In this document: positions 1 through 9,293 of the stretch, in pieces | Position numbering within the stretch: the stretch's first letter is position 1 | Layout of the letters: every line of letters begins with the position of its first letter | Assembly (NCBI GenBank): GCA_963844235.1 | Contig: CAWJNF010000001.1 | Coordinates: 558,001 to 622,000, forward strand | DNA from: CAWJNF01 sp963844235 | Lineage (GTDB): Bacteria; Actinomycetota; Thermoleophilia; Gaiellales; Gaiellaceae | DNA length: 64,000 nucleotides | Reading direction: 5' to 3' | Notes under the pieces: model-generated | Seen by the model: the letters and a program-made list of their open reading frames with translations, nothing else | What the model was told of the DNA's origin: nothing | The model's database searches: none | Translations under genes and position numbers: made by a program

Positions 1-2
1 CC

Positions 3-497
3 TGGCGTCTCCTCAAGCTCTGGCTCCGGCTCGGCGGCTCGAGCGACGTCGGCGCCGACCTCGCGTCGTTCATCGGAACGGCCTCGGCCTCCTCGACGAC
101 GCTGCCGCTCTTCTCGATGGGCCGCGACATGCCGGACGGCACCATGACCCTCGACGGCAAGGGGCGGCTCGAGATCGACTGGCGCAAGAAGAACTCGCCC
201 GTCTACGAGGACATCCGCAGCACCGGCCGCAAGATCGCGCGCGCGCTCGACGGCTCCTTCCAGGACAACCCGCCCTGGTGGGCCGGTCGCGTGACCACCG
301 TCCATCCGCTCGGCGGCTGCCCCATGGGGCGCGACGCGGGCCAGGGCGTCGTCGACTCCTACGGGCGCGCGTTCGGGTACGAGAACCTCGTCATCGCGGA
401 CGGCTCGGTCATGCCCGGCCCGGTCGGCCCGAACCCCTCGAACACGATCTCCGCCCTCGCGCACCGGTTCTCGGAACGGCTGATCGCGGAGGCCTGA
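3..497 (+). CDS. GMC-family oxidoreductase (cholesterol-oxidase-like), C-terminal part
   Basis: The gene enters from the left edge; 164 codons remain and the frame is open to base 3. The remaining residues are the C-terminal FAD/substrate-binding part of a glucose-methanol-choline oxidoreductase: an HPLGGCPMG block (bases 301-330), then DGSVMPGPVG and NPSNTISALA near the end. In this family the His of the first block and the Asn of the second lie in the FAD-proximal active site and oxidise an alcohol such as a sterol. The substrate cannot be set from a fragment. The gene runs towards a SIR2 gene on the other strand and ends 79 bp before it. Confidence 0.8.
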   Translation, partial: WRLLKLWLRLGGSSDVGADLASFIGTASASSTTLPLFSMGRDMPDGTMTLDGKGRLEIDWRKKNSPVYEDIRSTGRKIARALDGSFQDNPPWWAGRVTTVHPLGGCPMGRDAGQGVVDSYGRAFGYENLVIADGSVMPGPVGPNPSNTISALAHRFSERLIAEA

Positions 498-502
498 TCG
501 AC

Positions 503-660
503 CTACGCGGCGCTCGGGCCGGCGTCGATGAGCGTGAACGCGTAGCTCCGAGCCCCCGCGGCGCCGTTCTCGATGGTCAGGCGATAGGTGCCGGCGGCGC
601 GACCAGGCCAGATCGTCGAGCCCTTCGCATGTGCCAGCCGCGTTTCCTTCCTTGACGAGC
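503..660 (-). pseudogene. C-terminal remnant of an unidentified, probably secreted protein
   Basis: On the minus strand, in a frame different from the overlapping SIR2 gene, about 45 codons with strong G/C third-position bias end at a TAG (503-505). The peptide contains GTYRLTIENGAAGARSYAFT and looks like the last strands of a beta-sandwich domain. No start is available: upstream the frame dissolves into the SIR2 gene. The last residues of the SIR2 protein are this remnant read out of frame. I infer that a SIR2 gene was joined onto the tail of an older gene. The identity of that gene is unknown. Confidence 0.4.
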
Positions 661-1707
661 CGGGCGGAGGCGCTGGAGGAACGGGACGAGATGGTCATGC
701 TCCGTGCCGTACGGCACCACGACGATGCGGTCACGCAGGCGGTGATGCTCCGCCGACAAGGCGGCGGCGTCGGCGCCGAGCGCCAGACGGAAGTGCCTGT
801 GCTCGGCGTGCGAGAAGACCCCGGACAGCCATTCGCGCAAGGCACCGAAGTTCGGGTCGTCGAGCCCGTCGCCGCAGCCGATGAAGAGGAGCGAGTGCAA
901 GGCCGCGGCGGCGCGCTGGACGAACTGCGCGTACTCGTCGCCGAGCACGTCCTCGTACGAGCGGATGCCGAGCACCACCGTCTCGGGCTTCCGCCAGTGG
1001 CCGTGGAGGTGGAGCACGCCGGGCTCGTCGCCGCGCAGGAGCCTCTCCACGTGGGCGCCGTCCTTCCACGTCACGGGCTCGAGGCCGGTGACCTCCTCGA
1101 AGAGCAGGTCGTAGTTCGTCGTGAGGATCGGCACGCCCAGGTCGCGCAGTGCCTCGATCACGGCCGGCTCGTAGGGTCGAAGCTCGCCCACGGTCTCGCG
1201 CAGCCACCGCCGGTACTCCCCGCCCGCCGGTGCGTGGAGCACGCGCTCGATCTCCTCGGCGACGGCGAGGAGGTCGCGTACGTCGCTCGAGTGCAGCTTC
1301 GCTCTCTGCTCGTCCGCCCAGCCCGCGGGGAGGCCGATGAAGACCTGCTCGCAGCGCGAGATTCCGTCTTCGAGCAAGCCGACCCACGAGGCCGCAGAAG
1401 CGTCGCGACTCGCGGCGGCCGCAACCCCGGCGCCGACGACCGCGATCACGCGCCCGCGTGCGATCTCGCGGCGCAGGTCCTCCTCGAGCAGCCGCCGCTT
1501 GCGACGGCCCTCGGCGAGGCCTGCCGCGTGCTCCCGACGGCGCCAGCGCCGGTCGGCGAGCTGCCGCACCCAGCCGGCCCAGGAGCGCGCCGCGCGTGCG
1601 CCGCCGCCGCAGCGGCATACGCGCTGCGGCCTGTGGAGGAGGCGGTACGCCGCCCCGCCGTGCTCTAGCTCGCCGATGGTGCGGCTAGCCTTCATCGTCG
1701 GTTCCAT
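577..1707 (-). CDS. SIR2-family protein (first of four)
   Basis: This 376-residue protein has a SIR2-type NAD-binding fold: VVGAG at residues 91-95, TTNYD with N198, LHLHGHWRKPE with H235, and LLFIGCGDGLDDPNFG around 273-288. In SIR2 effectors the Asn and His are the NAD-hydrolysing residues. It resembles stand-alone SIR2-like immunity effectors more than protein deacetylases, because no Zn-binding cysteine quartet is visible. Residues 1-70 are basic and low in conservation, so the true start could be M5 (base 1695) or later. The last ~25 residues are junk read from the remnant at 503-660. It is divergent from the SIR2 gene at 1805, with 97 bp between them for promoters. No sensor gene is adjacent on its own strand. 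Confidence 0.75.
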   Translation of the reverse strand: MEPTMKASRTIGELEHGGAAYRLLHRPQRVCRCGGGARAARSWAGWVRQLADRRWRRREHAAGLAEGRRKRRLLEEDLRREIARGRVIAVVGAGVAAAASRDASAASWVGLLEDGISRCEQVFIGLPAGWADEQRAKLHSSDVRDLLAVAEEIERVLHAPAGGEYRRWLRETVGELRPYEPAVIEALRDLGVPILTTNYDLLFEEVTGLEPVTWKDGAHVERLLRGDEPGVLHLHGHWRKPETVVLGIRSYEDVLGDEYAQFVQRAAAALHSLLFIGCGDGLDDPNFGALREWLSGVFSHAEHRHFRLALGADAAALSAEHHRLRDRIVVVPYGTEHDHLVPFLQRLRPARQGRKRGWHMRRARRSGLVAPPAPIA

Positions 1708-1804
1708 TCACGCCCATCAACGCGTGTTCCCTGCTTCACGATGCGACGAGGGCCTTGAGAGGCGCTGTGAAGGCGCTAAGGAAAGGTTGTGACGGTCAGG
1801 ACCC

Positions 1805-2773
1805 GTGACCGCGCTGTCTCCTGAGGAGCTCGACAAGCACCTCCGGCGCGTTCTCAAAGCGATGGCGGACGGACGCGTCGTGCCCTTCCTCGGTGCCGGG
1901 GCCAACCTGGCCGGCCGGCCCGAGGGCGCCGTCTGGACGGGAGAGGGGTCGCGCTTCCTCCCGAGCGGCGCGGAGCTCGCCCGATACCTGAGGACGGCGT
2001 TCGAGGAGGAGACGCCGTCCGAGGTCGACCTGCTCCGCGTGTCGCACTACGTCAAGGTCCTCGTCGGGGACGGGCCCCTCTACGACGAGCTCCACGGTCT
2101 GTTCGCGGGCACGTACGACCCGACCTCGCTGCACACGTTCCTCGCCGGCGTTCCCGAGCGGCTGTTCAGGAGGGCCGGACAGGAGCCTCTGTACCAGCTG
2201 ATCGTGACGACGAACTGGGACGACGCGCTCGAGCAGGCCTTCGTCGCCGCCGGCGAGCCCTGCCACGTCGTCTGGTACGTCGCGACCGGGCCGAACCGCG
2301 GCAAGTTCATGCATCGCTCGCCCTCGGGGGAGGTCACCCTGATCGCCGATCCGAGCGAGTACGTCGAGGTCTCGACCGAGGAGTGCACGGTCATCCTCAA
2401 GATCCACGGGGCGGTCGACCGCGCGAGCGCGCGATCCGCCAGCGACAGCTACGTCATCACAGAGGACGACTACATCGAGTACCTGAGCGGCGGGACCGCG
2501 ATCGCAGGCCTGGTGCCGGTCGAGCTCGCGAGCCAGCTCCAGTCGAGCCACTTCCTGTTCCTCGGCTACAGGCTCGGCGACTGGAACCTGCGGGTCATCC
2601 TCAACCGGATCTGGCGCGAGCAGGAGCAGCGCTACGTCTCCTGGGCGATCCAGAAGGACGAGCCGAGCGAGCTCGACGAGCGGTTCTGGCTGGAGAAGAA
2701 GGTCGAGCTCAAGGCCGTCGATCTCTCCCACTACGTCGCGGGCCTGGAGCGCCTGCTCGACGAGCGTTCGTGA
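1805..2773 (+). CDS. SIR2-family effector of SIR2-STAND module 1
   Basis: This 322-residue protein has FLGAGANL at residues 28-35, IVTTNWDDALEQAF with N137, LKIHGAVDR with H201, and FLFLGYRLGDWNLRVIL towards the end, in the order expected for a SIR2 domain. It is close to the SIR2 protein at 9290-10249: both share the TTN-(W/Y)-DD motif, a YVxxG...GKF segment, SYVITEDDYI/SFVITEDHYI and the GDWNLRVIL-type end. Start is GTG 1805. Its TGA (2771-2773) overlaps the GTG start of the ATPase gene at 2770, so the two are almost certainly translationally coupled. Predicted role: NAD(P) cleavage when released by the partner STAND protein; this is inferred from characterised SIR2 immunity effectors. Confidence 0.85.
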   Translation: MTALSPEELDKHLRRVLKAMADGRVVPFLGAGANLAGRPEGAVWTGEGSRFLPSGAELARYLRTAFEEETPSEVDLLRVSHYVKVLVGDGPLYDELHGLFAGTYDPTSLHTFLAGVPERLFRRAGQEPLYQLIVTTNWDDALEQAFVAAGEPCHVVWYVATGPNRGKFMHRSPSGEVTLIADPSEYVEVSTEECTVILKIHGAVDRASARSASDSYVITEDDYIEYLSGGTAIAGLVPVELASQLQSSHFLFLGYRLGDWNLRVILNRIWREQEQRYVSWAIQKDEPSELDERFWLEKKVELKAVDLSHYVAGLERLLDERS

Positions 2774-4727
2774 ACCGGCCGGAGGGAGCCCAGACCGTCG
2801 TCGAGGCCGCGGCCCGCGAGAGCCCCTACCTCGGTCTGCAGCCGTACGCCGAGCGCGACGCGGCCTTCTTCTTCGGTCGTGAGCGGGAGCGGCGGGTGAT
2901 CGCGGCCAACCTCAGGGCGGCACGTGTGACCCTGCTCTACGGCGCCAGCGGCGTGGGGAAGAGCTCGCTGCTCCGCGCCGGCGTCGTCCCGGCGCTGCGC
3001 GATCGTGCCGCGCACGCGCAGACTCCCGAAGGGAAGCCGCAGCACGTCGTCGTCTTCTTCTCGTCGTGGCGGGGCGATTCCGCGAGCGAGCTCGCCGAGG
3101 CGATCCGCAGCGCGGTGTCGGCCGCCGTCGGCGCGGCGGTTCCGGCCGGCGGGTCGCTGGCCGAGACGGTCGAGCACTGCGCTCGGGCCTTCGACGGTCA
3201 GGTGCTCGTCATCCTCGACCAGTTCGAGGAGCTGTTCGTCTACCAGCCGGGCCTGCGGGTCGAGGCCCCCGTCCCGGCCGTGCTCGTCGACGCGGCTGGC
3301 GACCCTCGGTCCCGGGTGAACTTCCTCATCGCGCTGCGTGAGGACGCACTCGCGGACCTCCATCTCTTCAAGGGACACCTTCCCGGGCTCTTCGAGAACC
3401 GGATCAGGCTGGAGCCCTTGTCGCGAGCGGCCGGGCGCGACGCGATCGTGAAGCCGCTCGAGCTCTACGACCAGCTCGCACCGGGGGCGGAGCAGGTGAC
3501 GGTGGAGCCACAGCTCGTGGAGAACGTGCTCGACCAGGTACGGATCGGGCGAGTGCGGCCGGTTCAGGTGGGGATCGGGAGCGTGGCCGATCTGGACGGC
3601 GATCGGGATCAGGTGGAAGCGCCGTACCTTCAGCTTGTCCTTCGACGTCTCTGGGAGGTGGAACGCGGCAAGGGGTCGGCCGTGCTGCGAGCTTCCACGC
3701 TCGCCGAGCTCGGCGGCGCCGAGGAGATCGTGCGGGACCACCTCCGCGGCGCGCTCAGCGCGCTCGAGCCGGCGCAGCAGTCGTGGGCGTCGAAGATGTT
3801 CAACCACCTCGTCACGCCGTCCGGGACGAAGATCGCGCACGGCGTTGGTGACCTGGCCGCGTACGCAGGCACCAGCGAGGCGAATGTCGAGCCGGTCCTG
3901 CGGGCGCTCACCGAGGCACGCATCCTTCGTCCCGTCGCCGGTCAGGGCGAGGTCGACGACGCCCGCTACGAGATCTTCCACGACGTCCTCGCCGGCGGCG
4001 TCATCGCGTGGCGGGACGAGTACGAGGCGCAGCTCGGCCTCGAGCAGGAGCGGAACAGGAGCGCCCGCCTGAAGAGGTGGCTCAAGTGGCTCGTGCCGGT
4101 CCTGCTCCTGCTCGGCATAGCCGCCATCGTGTTCGTCGCCGCAGTGGATGCTGGCCCGGGGCGAAGTGAACGAGCTCCAGTCCGCGCCGGTGACGGTGAT
4201 CGGCGAGCGGCCTCCGAGCCTGAGCACCGGCGACAGCGCGAGCAGCGCGACCTTCACCTTCCAGTCGGACCAGGAGGGCGTCCAGTTCAGCTGCCGGCTC
4301 GACGGCGGCGAGTTCGAGCCCTGCACGAGCCCGATCACCTACACCGGCCTCAGCGCCGGGGAGCACGAGTTCACCGTCAAGGCGACCGACTCCGAAGGGA
4401 ACACCGGCGTGTCGCGGAGCTACGCCTGGACGACGGCCGGCGCCGCCGCCCCCGCTGCGGAGGCGCTGCCCGACCTGACCGTCGCCGACCTGCAGGCCAA
4501 CGGCGTCGTCGTGACGAATGCCGGCTCGGTCACCTCGGACGCGTTTCTCGTCGACGTGGCCGGGGTCGGCAGCGACACCATCGCCGGCGCTCGAGCCGGG
4601 CCAGGCCAACAACCTCAGCTGGCAGGTCTGCGTCGAGCCGGAGGTCGTGGTCACCCTCGACCCGGACAACCGCGTGGCCGAGTCGAACGAGGACAACAAC
4701 CGGGCGGCGATCGAGAACTCCTGCTGA
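2770..4727 (+). pseudogene. nSTAND-type ATPase with TM segment and Ig-like/CARDB sensor, two frameshifts
   Basis: GTG 2770 lies in the GTGA overlap with the SIR2 gene. The start reads SPYLGLQPYAERDAAFFFGR (the nSTAND entry motif), then Walker A GASGVGKSS with K64 and Walker B VLVILDQFEELF with D150. A helical region and a winged-helix-like part (YEIFHDVLAGGVIAWRDEY) follow, then one membrane segment at about residues 437-459. After the membrane segment the coding frame moves by one base near 4145. The new frame encodes an Ig-like repeat (FQSDQEGVQFSCRLDGGEF) and the first half of a CARDB-like domain. A second one-base shift near 4590 moves it to the frame that ends TLDPDNRVAESNEDNN and stops at 4727. 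The product would be an ATPase with an extracytoplasmic binding module. The shifts may be real decay or sequence errors. Confidence 0.7.
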
Positions 4728-4739
4728 GCGATGCCGGCC

Positions 4740-5552
4740 TCAGGCGCCGGTGTCGAGCGCGACGCGGACCGGCGTCCCCCGTTCGCGCGGACGCCGGAGA
4801 CGGCCGAGGCCGATCAGGAAGCCGATCGCGGTCAGCGGGATCGTCAGCTGAAGGGCCAGCTCGACCGTCGGGACGCTCGTCGCCGTCCCGGCGAGCGTGG
4901 CCAGGGTCGCGCCGCCGAGCAGGAGTCCCAGCAGCGTGCCGAAGAGCGTCTCCATGACGGCGAGGCCCCAGCGGAAGCGCCAGCCGTCGTCGTCGCGCTT
5001 CAGGTCGCCTCTGGCGGCGGCCTTCAGCTTCCAGCGGCCGCGCGGGTTGATCGTCGTCTTCCAGCCGAGGGCGAGCAGGAGCGGCAGCGCGAGCCCGATG
5101 GTGCCGGCGCTCGCCCAGCCGAGTGGCGTACCGAGGAAGGAGCCGCCCTCGACTCTCACCGCGCCCTCGATCTTGCAGCTCGTGTCGAGGCTCTCCCAGA
5201 CGAGCTGGTAGAGCCCGGGCGCGCTCGCGTAGTCCGAGACGCTGACGGTCGCGCTGCCGCCGGTCACGGTCTGCGTCGCGACCGGGAAGCCGGCGTACCT
5301 CACCGAGACCTCGTTCGTGAGCCCCGGTCCGGTGCCCGTGACGGTGACATGCCCGTTCTGGTCGACGGTGGCGGTGGTCGAGCCGAGGTCCTGACCCGCG
5401 ACCCGTGCCGAGCAGGTCGCGCCGCCGGAGGCGTCGGCCGCGCGGGCCCGGCCTGTCCCGGCCAGCGACCCGGCGAGGAGGAGTGCGATCAGGAGGGCCC
5501 CGGCAGGGGCGCGCCGGCGGGTCCGGAGAATTGTGGGTCGGCGGAGCCTCAT
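4740..5552 (-). CDS. Secreted/membrane protein of unknown function
   Basis: I do not recognise this 270-residue protein. ATG 5552 is chosen because AAGGAG lies 5 bases upstream; a longer in-frame start lacks one. It begins with an Arg-rich signal peptide (LLIALLLAGSLAG, ending around ARA/AD). A 110-residue Thr/Val/Gly-rich beta domain with two cysteines (CSARVAG and DTSCKIEG) follows. Then come a membrane segment near TIGLALPLLLALGW, a cytoplasmic KLKAAARGDLKRDDDGW stretch, and two further hydrophobic segments to the C-terminus. It is convergent with the ATPase gene that ends 12 bp away and lies downstream of the WD40 gene on the same strand. Confidence 0.7.
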   Translation of the reverse strand: MRLRRPTILRTRRRAPAGALLIALLLAGSLAGTGRARAADASGGATCSARVAGQDLGSTTATVDQNGHVTVTGTGPGLTNEVSVRYAGFPVATQTVTGGSATVSVSDYASAPGLYQLVWESLDTSCKIEGAVRVEGGSFLGTPLGWASAGTIGLALPLLLALGWKTTINPRGRWKLKAAARGDLKRDDDGWRFRWGLAVMETLFGTLLGLLLGGATLATLAGTATSVPTVELALQLTIPLTAIGFLIGLGRLRRPRERGTPVRVALDTGA

Positions 5553-5703
5553 CGACGTCTCCTTCGGGCGAGCGCTGCTCGTGGCGCGCCCGTGACGCCG
5601 CACCTCACGGGTTCAGCTGTTCTGCTCTCAGGACGCGGGCGTCGCCGCGGGTCTTCCCGTCGCCGATTCCTTGCGGGCTGGAGAGGCTCGGGTCAGCGCT
5701 CGC

Positions 5704-8700
5704 TCAGTCGGCGATGTCAGCGATGCGTGTCCGGGCGAGCGCGATCAGGTCGTTTAGCGAACCGCACAGCTCGCAAGCGTAGATCCTCGCCGTTCCGTCC
5801 TGGCTGGCCGTGACGACGCGGGCGCCGTCGGGGCTGAAGGCGGCCGAGGCAACCTCGCTGGTGTGGCCGCGGAGGAGCGCCAGCTCTTTGCCGCTGGCGG
5901 CGTCCCAGATGCGGGCGGTTCCGTCGTCGCTGGCGGTGACGACGCGGGCGCCGTCGGGGCTGAAGGCGGCCGAGACAACCACGTTGGTGTGGCCGCGGAG
6001 GAGCGTTAGCTCTTCGCCGCTGGCGGCGTCCCAGATGCGGGCGGTTCCGTCGAGGCTGGCGGTGACGACGCGGGCGCCGTCGGGGCTGAAGGCGGCCGAG
6101 GCAACCCAGCCGTTGTGGCCGCGGAGGAGCGTTAGCTCTTCGCCGCTGGCGGCGTCCCAGATGCGGGCGGTTCCGTCGAGGCTGGCGGTGACGACGCGGG
6201 TGCCGTCGGGGCTGAAGGCGGCCGAGGCAACCGCGTCGGTGTGGCCGCGGAGGGGCGGTAGCTCTTGCCGCTGGCGGCGTCCCAGATGCGGGCGGTTCCG
6301 TCGAGGCTGGCGGTGACGACGCGGGTGCCGTCGGGGCTGAAGGCGGCCGAGAAAACCGCGTTGGTGTGGCCGCGGAGGAGCGTTAGCTCTTCGCCGCTGG
6401 CGGCGTCCCAGATGCGGGCGGTTCCGTCCCAGCTGGCGGTGACGACGCGGGTGCCGTCGGGGCTGAAGGCGGCCGAATTGACCGAACGGCTGTGCCTCGG
6501 TCGGTGTGGCCGTCCAGGCGGGCCAGCTCTTCGCCGCTGGCGTCCCAGATGCGGGCGGTTCCGTCGAAGCTGGCGGTGACGACGCGGGTGCCGTCGGGGC
6601 TGAAGGCGGCCGAATTGACCCGGTCGGTGTGGCCGTCCAGGCGGGCCAGCTCTTCGCTGCTGGCGTCCCAGATGCGGGCGGTGCCGTCGTAGCTGGCGGT
6701 GACGACGCGGGTGCCGTCGGGGCTGAAGGCGGCCGAATCGACCAAGCCGGTGTGGCCGCGGAGGAGCGCCAGCTCTTTGCCGCTGGCGGCGTCCCAGATG
6801 CGGGCGGTGCCGTCGTAGCTGGCGGTGACGACGCGGGTGCCGTCCGGGCTGAAGGCGGCCGAATTGACCAAGCCGGTGTGGCCGCGGAGGAGCGCCAGCT
6901 CTTTGCCGCTGGCGGCGTCCCAGATGCGGGCGGTTCCGTCGTCGCTGGCGGTGACGACGCGGGTGCCGTCGGGGCTGAAGGCGGCCGAGGCAACCGCGCT
7001 GGTGTGGCCGCGGAGGAGCGTCAGCTCCTTGCCGCTGGCGGCGTCCCAGATGCGGGCGGTGCCGTCGTCGCTGGCGGTGACGACGCGGGTGCCGTCGGGG
7101 CTGAAGGCGGCCGAATTGACCGAGCCGTGTGGCCGCGAGGAGCGCTAGCTGCTTGCCGCTGGCGGCGTCCCAGATGCGGGCGGTGCCGTCGTCGCTGGCG
7201 GTGACGACGCGGGTGCCGTCGGGGCTGAAGGCGGCCGAATTGACCAAGTCCGGTGTGGCCGCGCAGGGGCGTGAGCTCTTGCCGCTGGCGGCGTCCCAGA
7301 TGCGGGCGGTGCCGTCGTAGCTGGCGGTGACGACGCGGGTGCCGTCGGGGCTGAAGGCGGCCGATTGACAACCGCGCTGGTGTGGCCGCGCAGGAGCGGC
7401 TAGCTCTTGCCGCTGGCGGCGTCCCAGATGCGCGCGGTTCCGTCGTAGCTGGCGGTGACGACGCGGGTGCCGTCGGGGCTGAAGGCGGCCGAGACAACCC
7501 AGCCGCTGTGGCCGCGGAGGAGCGTTAGCTCTTGCCGCTGGCGGCGTCCCAGATGCGGGCGGTTCCGTCGTCGCTGGCGGTGACGACGCGGGTGCCGTCG
7601 GGGCTGAAGGCGGCCGAGACAACCGAGCCGGTGTGGCCTGCAAGCACCTCCAGGAGACGGCGCTGAGCCGGGAGAGCGCGTCTCAGCGCCGTCTCCGCCT
7701 CCTGGGTGGGCTCCAGCTCGGCCGCCTCGAGCGCGAGCTCGACACTCCGCCCCGGGTCGATCTCGAGCTCGGCCAGAGCGCTCGCCGCCAGCTGGCGAGA
7801 ATGCGCGAATCGCGCTTGCTCCTCGGCGCTGGCTCGCTGGCGCTCCGCCTCGTCGCGCTGCTCTCCGGCGAGAGCAGCCTGCTCCTGAGCCTCGGCTCGC
7901 TGAGCCTCCGCGTCGTTCCTCGCCTCGCAGCCGACGATCGTGAGCACGGCGAGCGCGGCCGCGATGACGAGAGCCGAAGCCACCGCTGCGAGGTAGCGCA
8001 TCCTGCGCCGGCGCTCACGATCGCGGCTGCATGCGCACCTCGACGCGCCCCCGCCATTCGTTCACGGCTGCTGCGAGCACGTCGTGGAAGATCTCGTAGC
8101 CGTCGTCGCCGACAGGGCGCAGAATCCGAACGTCGCCCCCGGCGAGCCGAGCGAGCAACGGCTCCACCTGCTCCTTCGGCAGGCCGGCGAGATCGGCCAG
8201 GTCGTCCACCCGAAGGGCCACCTTCGTGCCGGAGCGGGTGACGAGATGGCGGAACAGTCTCGCGGAGCTCTCCTGCTCGGAGGGCGAGAACGCTCCCATC
8301 ACGGTGTCCAGGTGCGTGCGCACGATCCGCTCGGCGCCCCCGAGGGCGCGCAGCGTCTCGAGGCGCAGGGTCCGAGAGCCGGCCCGTTGCTCCTCGTCCC
8401 ACAGCCGCAGGAGCACGAGCTGGAGGTAGGGAGCCTCGATCCCGGACGACTGCGTGCCACTGCGTACGTCGGTCGGGCCCGTGTCGGGCTCGAGGCCGAG
8501 CTGCCCGGCCTCGACCTCGTCGAGCACTTCCTCGACGAGGCCCTCCTCTGCCGAGACCTCGTGGCCAGGGCCGGCTCTGCGCGAGTACTCCTCGAGCGGG
8601 CTGACGATCGCCTCTCGAGCCGCGTCGCGGTCCAGATGCTCGAGGCGCAGCGAGTTGTCGAAGAGGTTCGGCAGCCACGTCTTGAAGCGGTCGAGCTGAG

Positions 8701-9293
8701 CGAGCGAGTCCTCGCGAATCGACAGCAGGAAGCTCACGCGCAGCTCACGCCGGTTGACGACCTGCGGAAGCTCGAGCGCGAGTGTGCCCTCGCCCGCCCT
8801 CCCCCTCGTGGTAGCGGAAGAGCTCCTCGAGCTGGTCGAGGATCACGAAGAGCCTGCCGTCCGACCCGATCGGATGCTTCCTCGAGCGCCTCGACCGAGG
8901 TCGGCTCGGCCGGTGCTCGCCGGCCGGATCCTCTTCGTCGACGGCCTCGCGCGACCGCCGCCCGCACGGCGCCGACGAGCTCGGCGAGCGGATCACCGAG
9001 CCACGAGGAGCAGTAGACGACGCAGAGACCCGGCGAGGCCTCTCCTCGCGGCTGCGACGGGCTTCCTCCTGGAGCTCGTACACCACGCCGGCTCGCAGCA
9101 GCGACGTCTTGCCGGTCCCGCTCTCCCCGTAGAGAACGGTGAGCCGGTAGGCCTTCAGGTTGTCGACCACGACGTCGCACCACTCGTCCCGACCGAAGAA
9201 GAACGCAGAATCGCTCTCGGAGAACGGCACGAGACCCACGTAGGGCGAGGACGGCAGCGCCAGCTCGCGCTCGATGACCGCACCCGTGGTCAC
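5704..9293 (-). pseudogene. nSTAND ATPase-TM-WD40 protein of module 2, at least nine frameshifts
   Basis: GTG 9293 overlaps the SIR2 stop (GTGA), as in module 1. The order matches the other ATPase: SPYVGLVPFSESDSAFFFGR, Walker A YGESGTGKTSLLRAG, Walker B RLFVILDQLEELF, SFLLSIREDSLAQLDRF, APYLQLVLLRLWDEE, YEIFHDVLAAAVNEWRGRVE, then a membrane segment (AVASALVIAAALAVLTIVG). An Ala/Glu/Gln coiled coil and 15 WD40 blades end the protein. The reading frame changes at least four times before the repeats (near 9050, 8940, 8790 and 8020) and at least five net times inside them. Several repeat shifts fall at the same AAA run in the codons for GKE. The last four blades (6200-5800) are again in one frame to the stop. 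No single protein of this length can be made unless the shifts are sequence errors. Confidence 0.65.
5790..7640 (-). repeat. Fifteen tandem ~125-bp repeats encoding WD40 blades
   Basis: The unit encodes SAAFSPDGTRVVTASxDGTA, then RIWDAASG and a linker ExxLLRGHTxxV. Fifteen core copies lie at about 5827, 5950, 6073, 6199, 6325, 6448, 6588, 6714, 6837, 6963, 7088, 7213, 7337, 7468 and 7591. Copies are nearly identical at DNA level, including synonymous sites, which points to recent amplification or homogenisation. Differences cluster in the linker. Two copies near 6510-6690 have a shorter linker (ASGEELARLDGHTD). This is a protein-coding repeat, not a CRISPR array: there are no spacers and the period is that of a WD40 blade. 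Confidence 0.9.

Noticed and set aside
5790..7640. Regular ~125-bp repeats as a CRISPR array
   Set aside because: There are no spacers; each unit encodes a WD40 blade and units abut one another.
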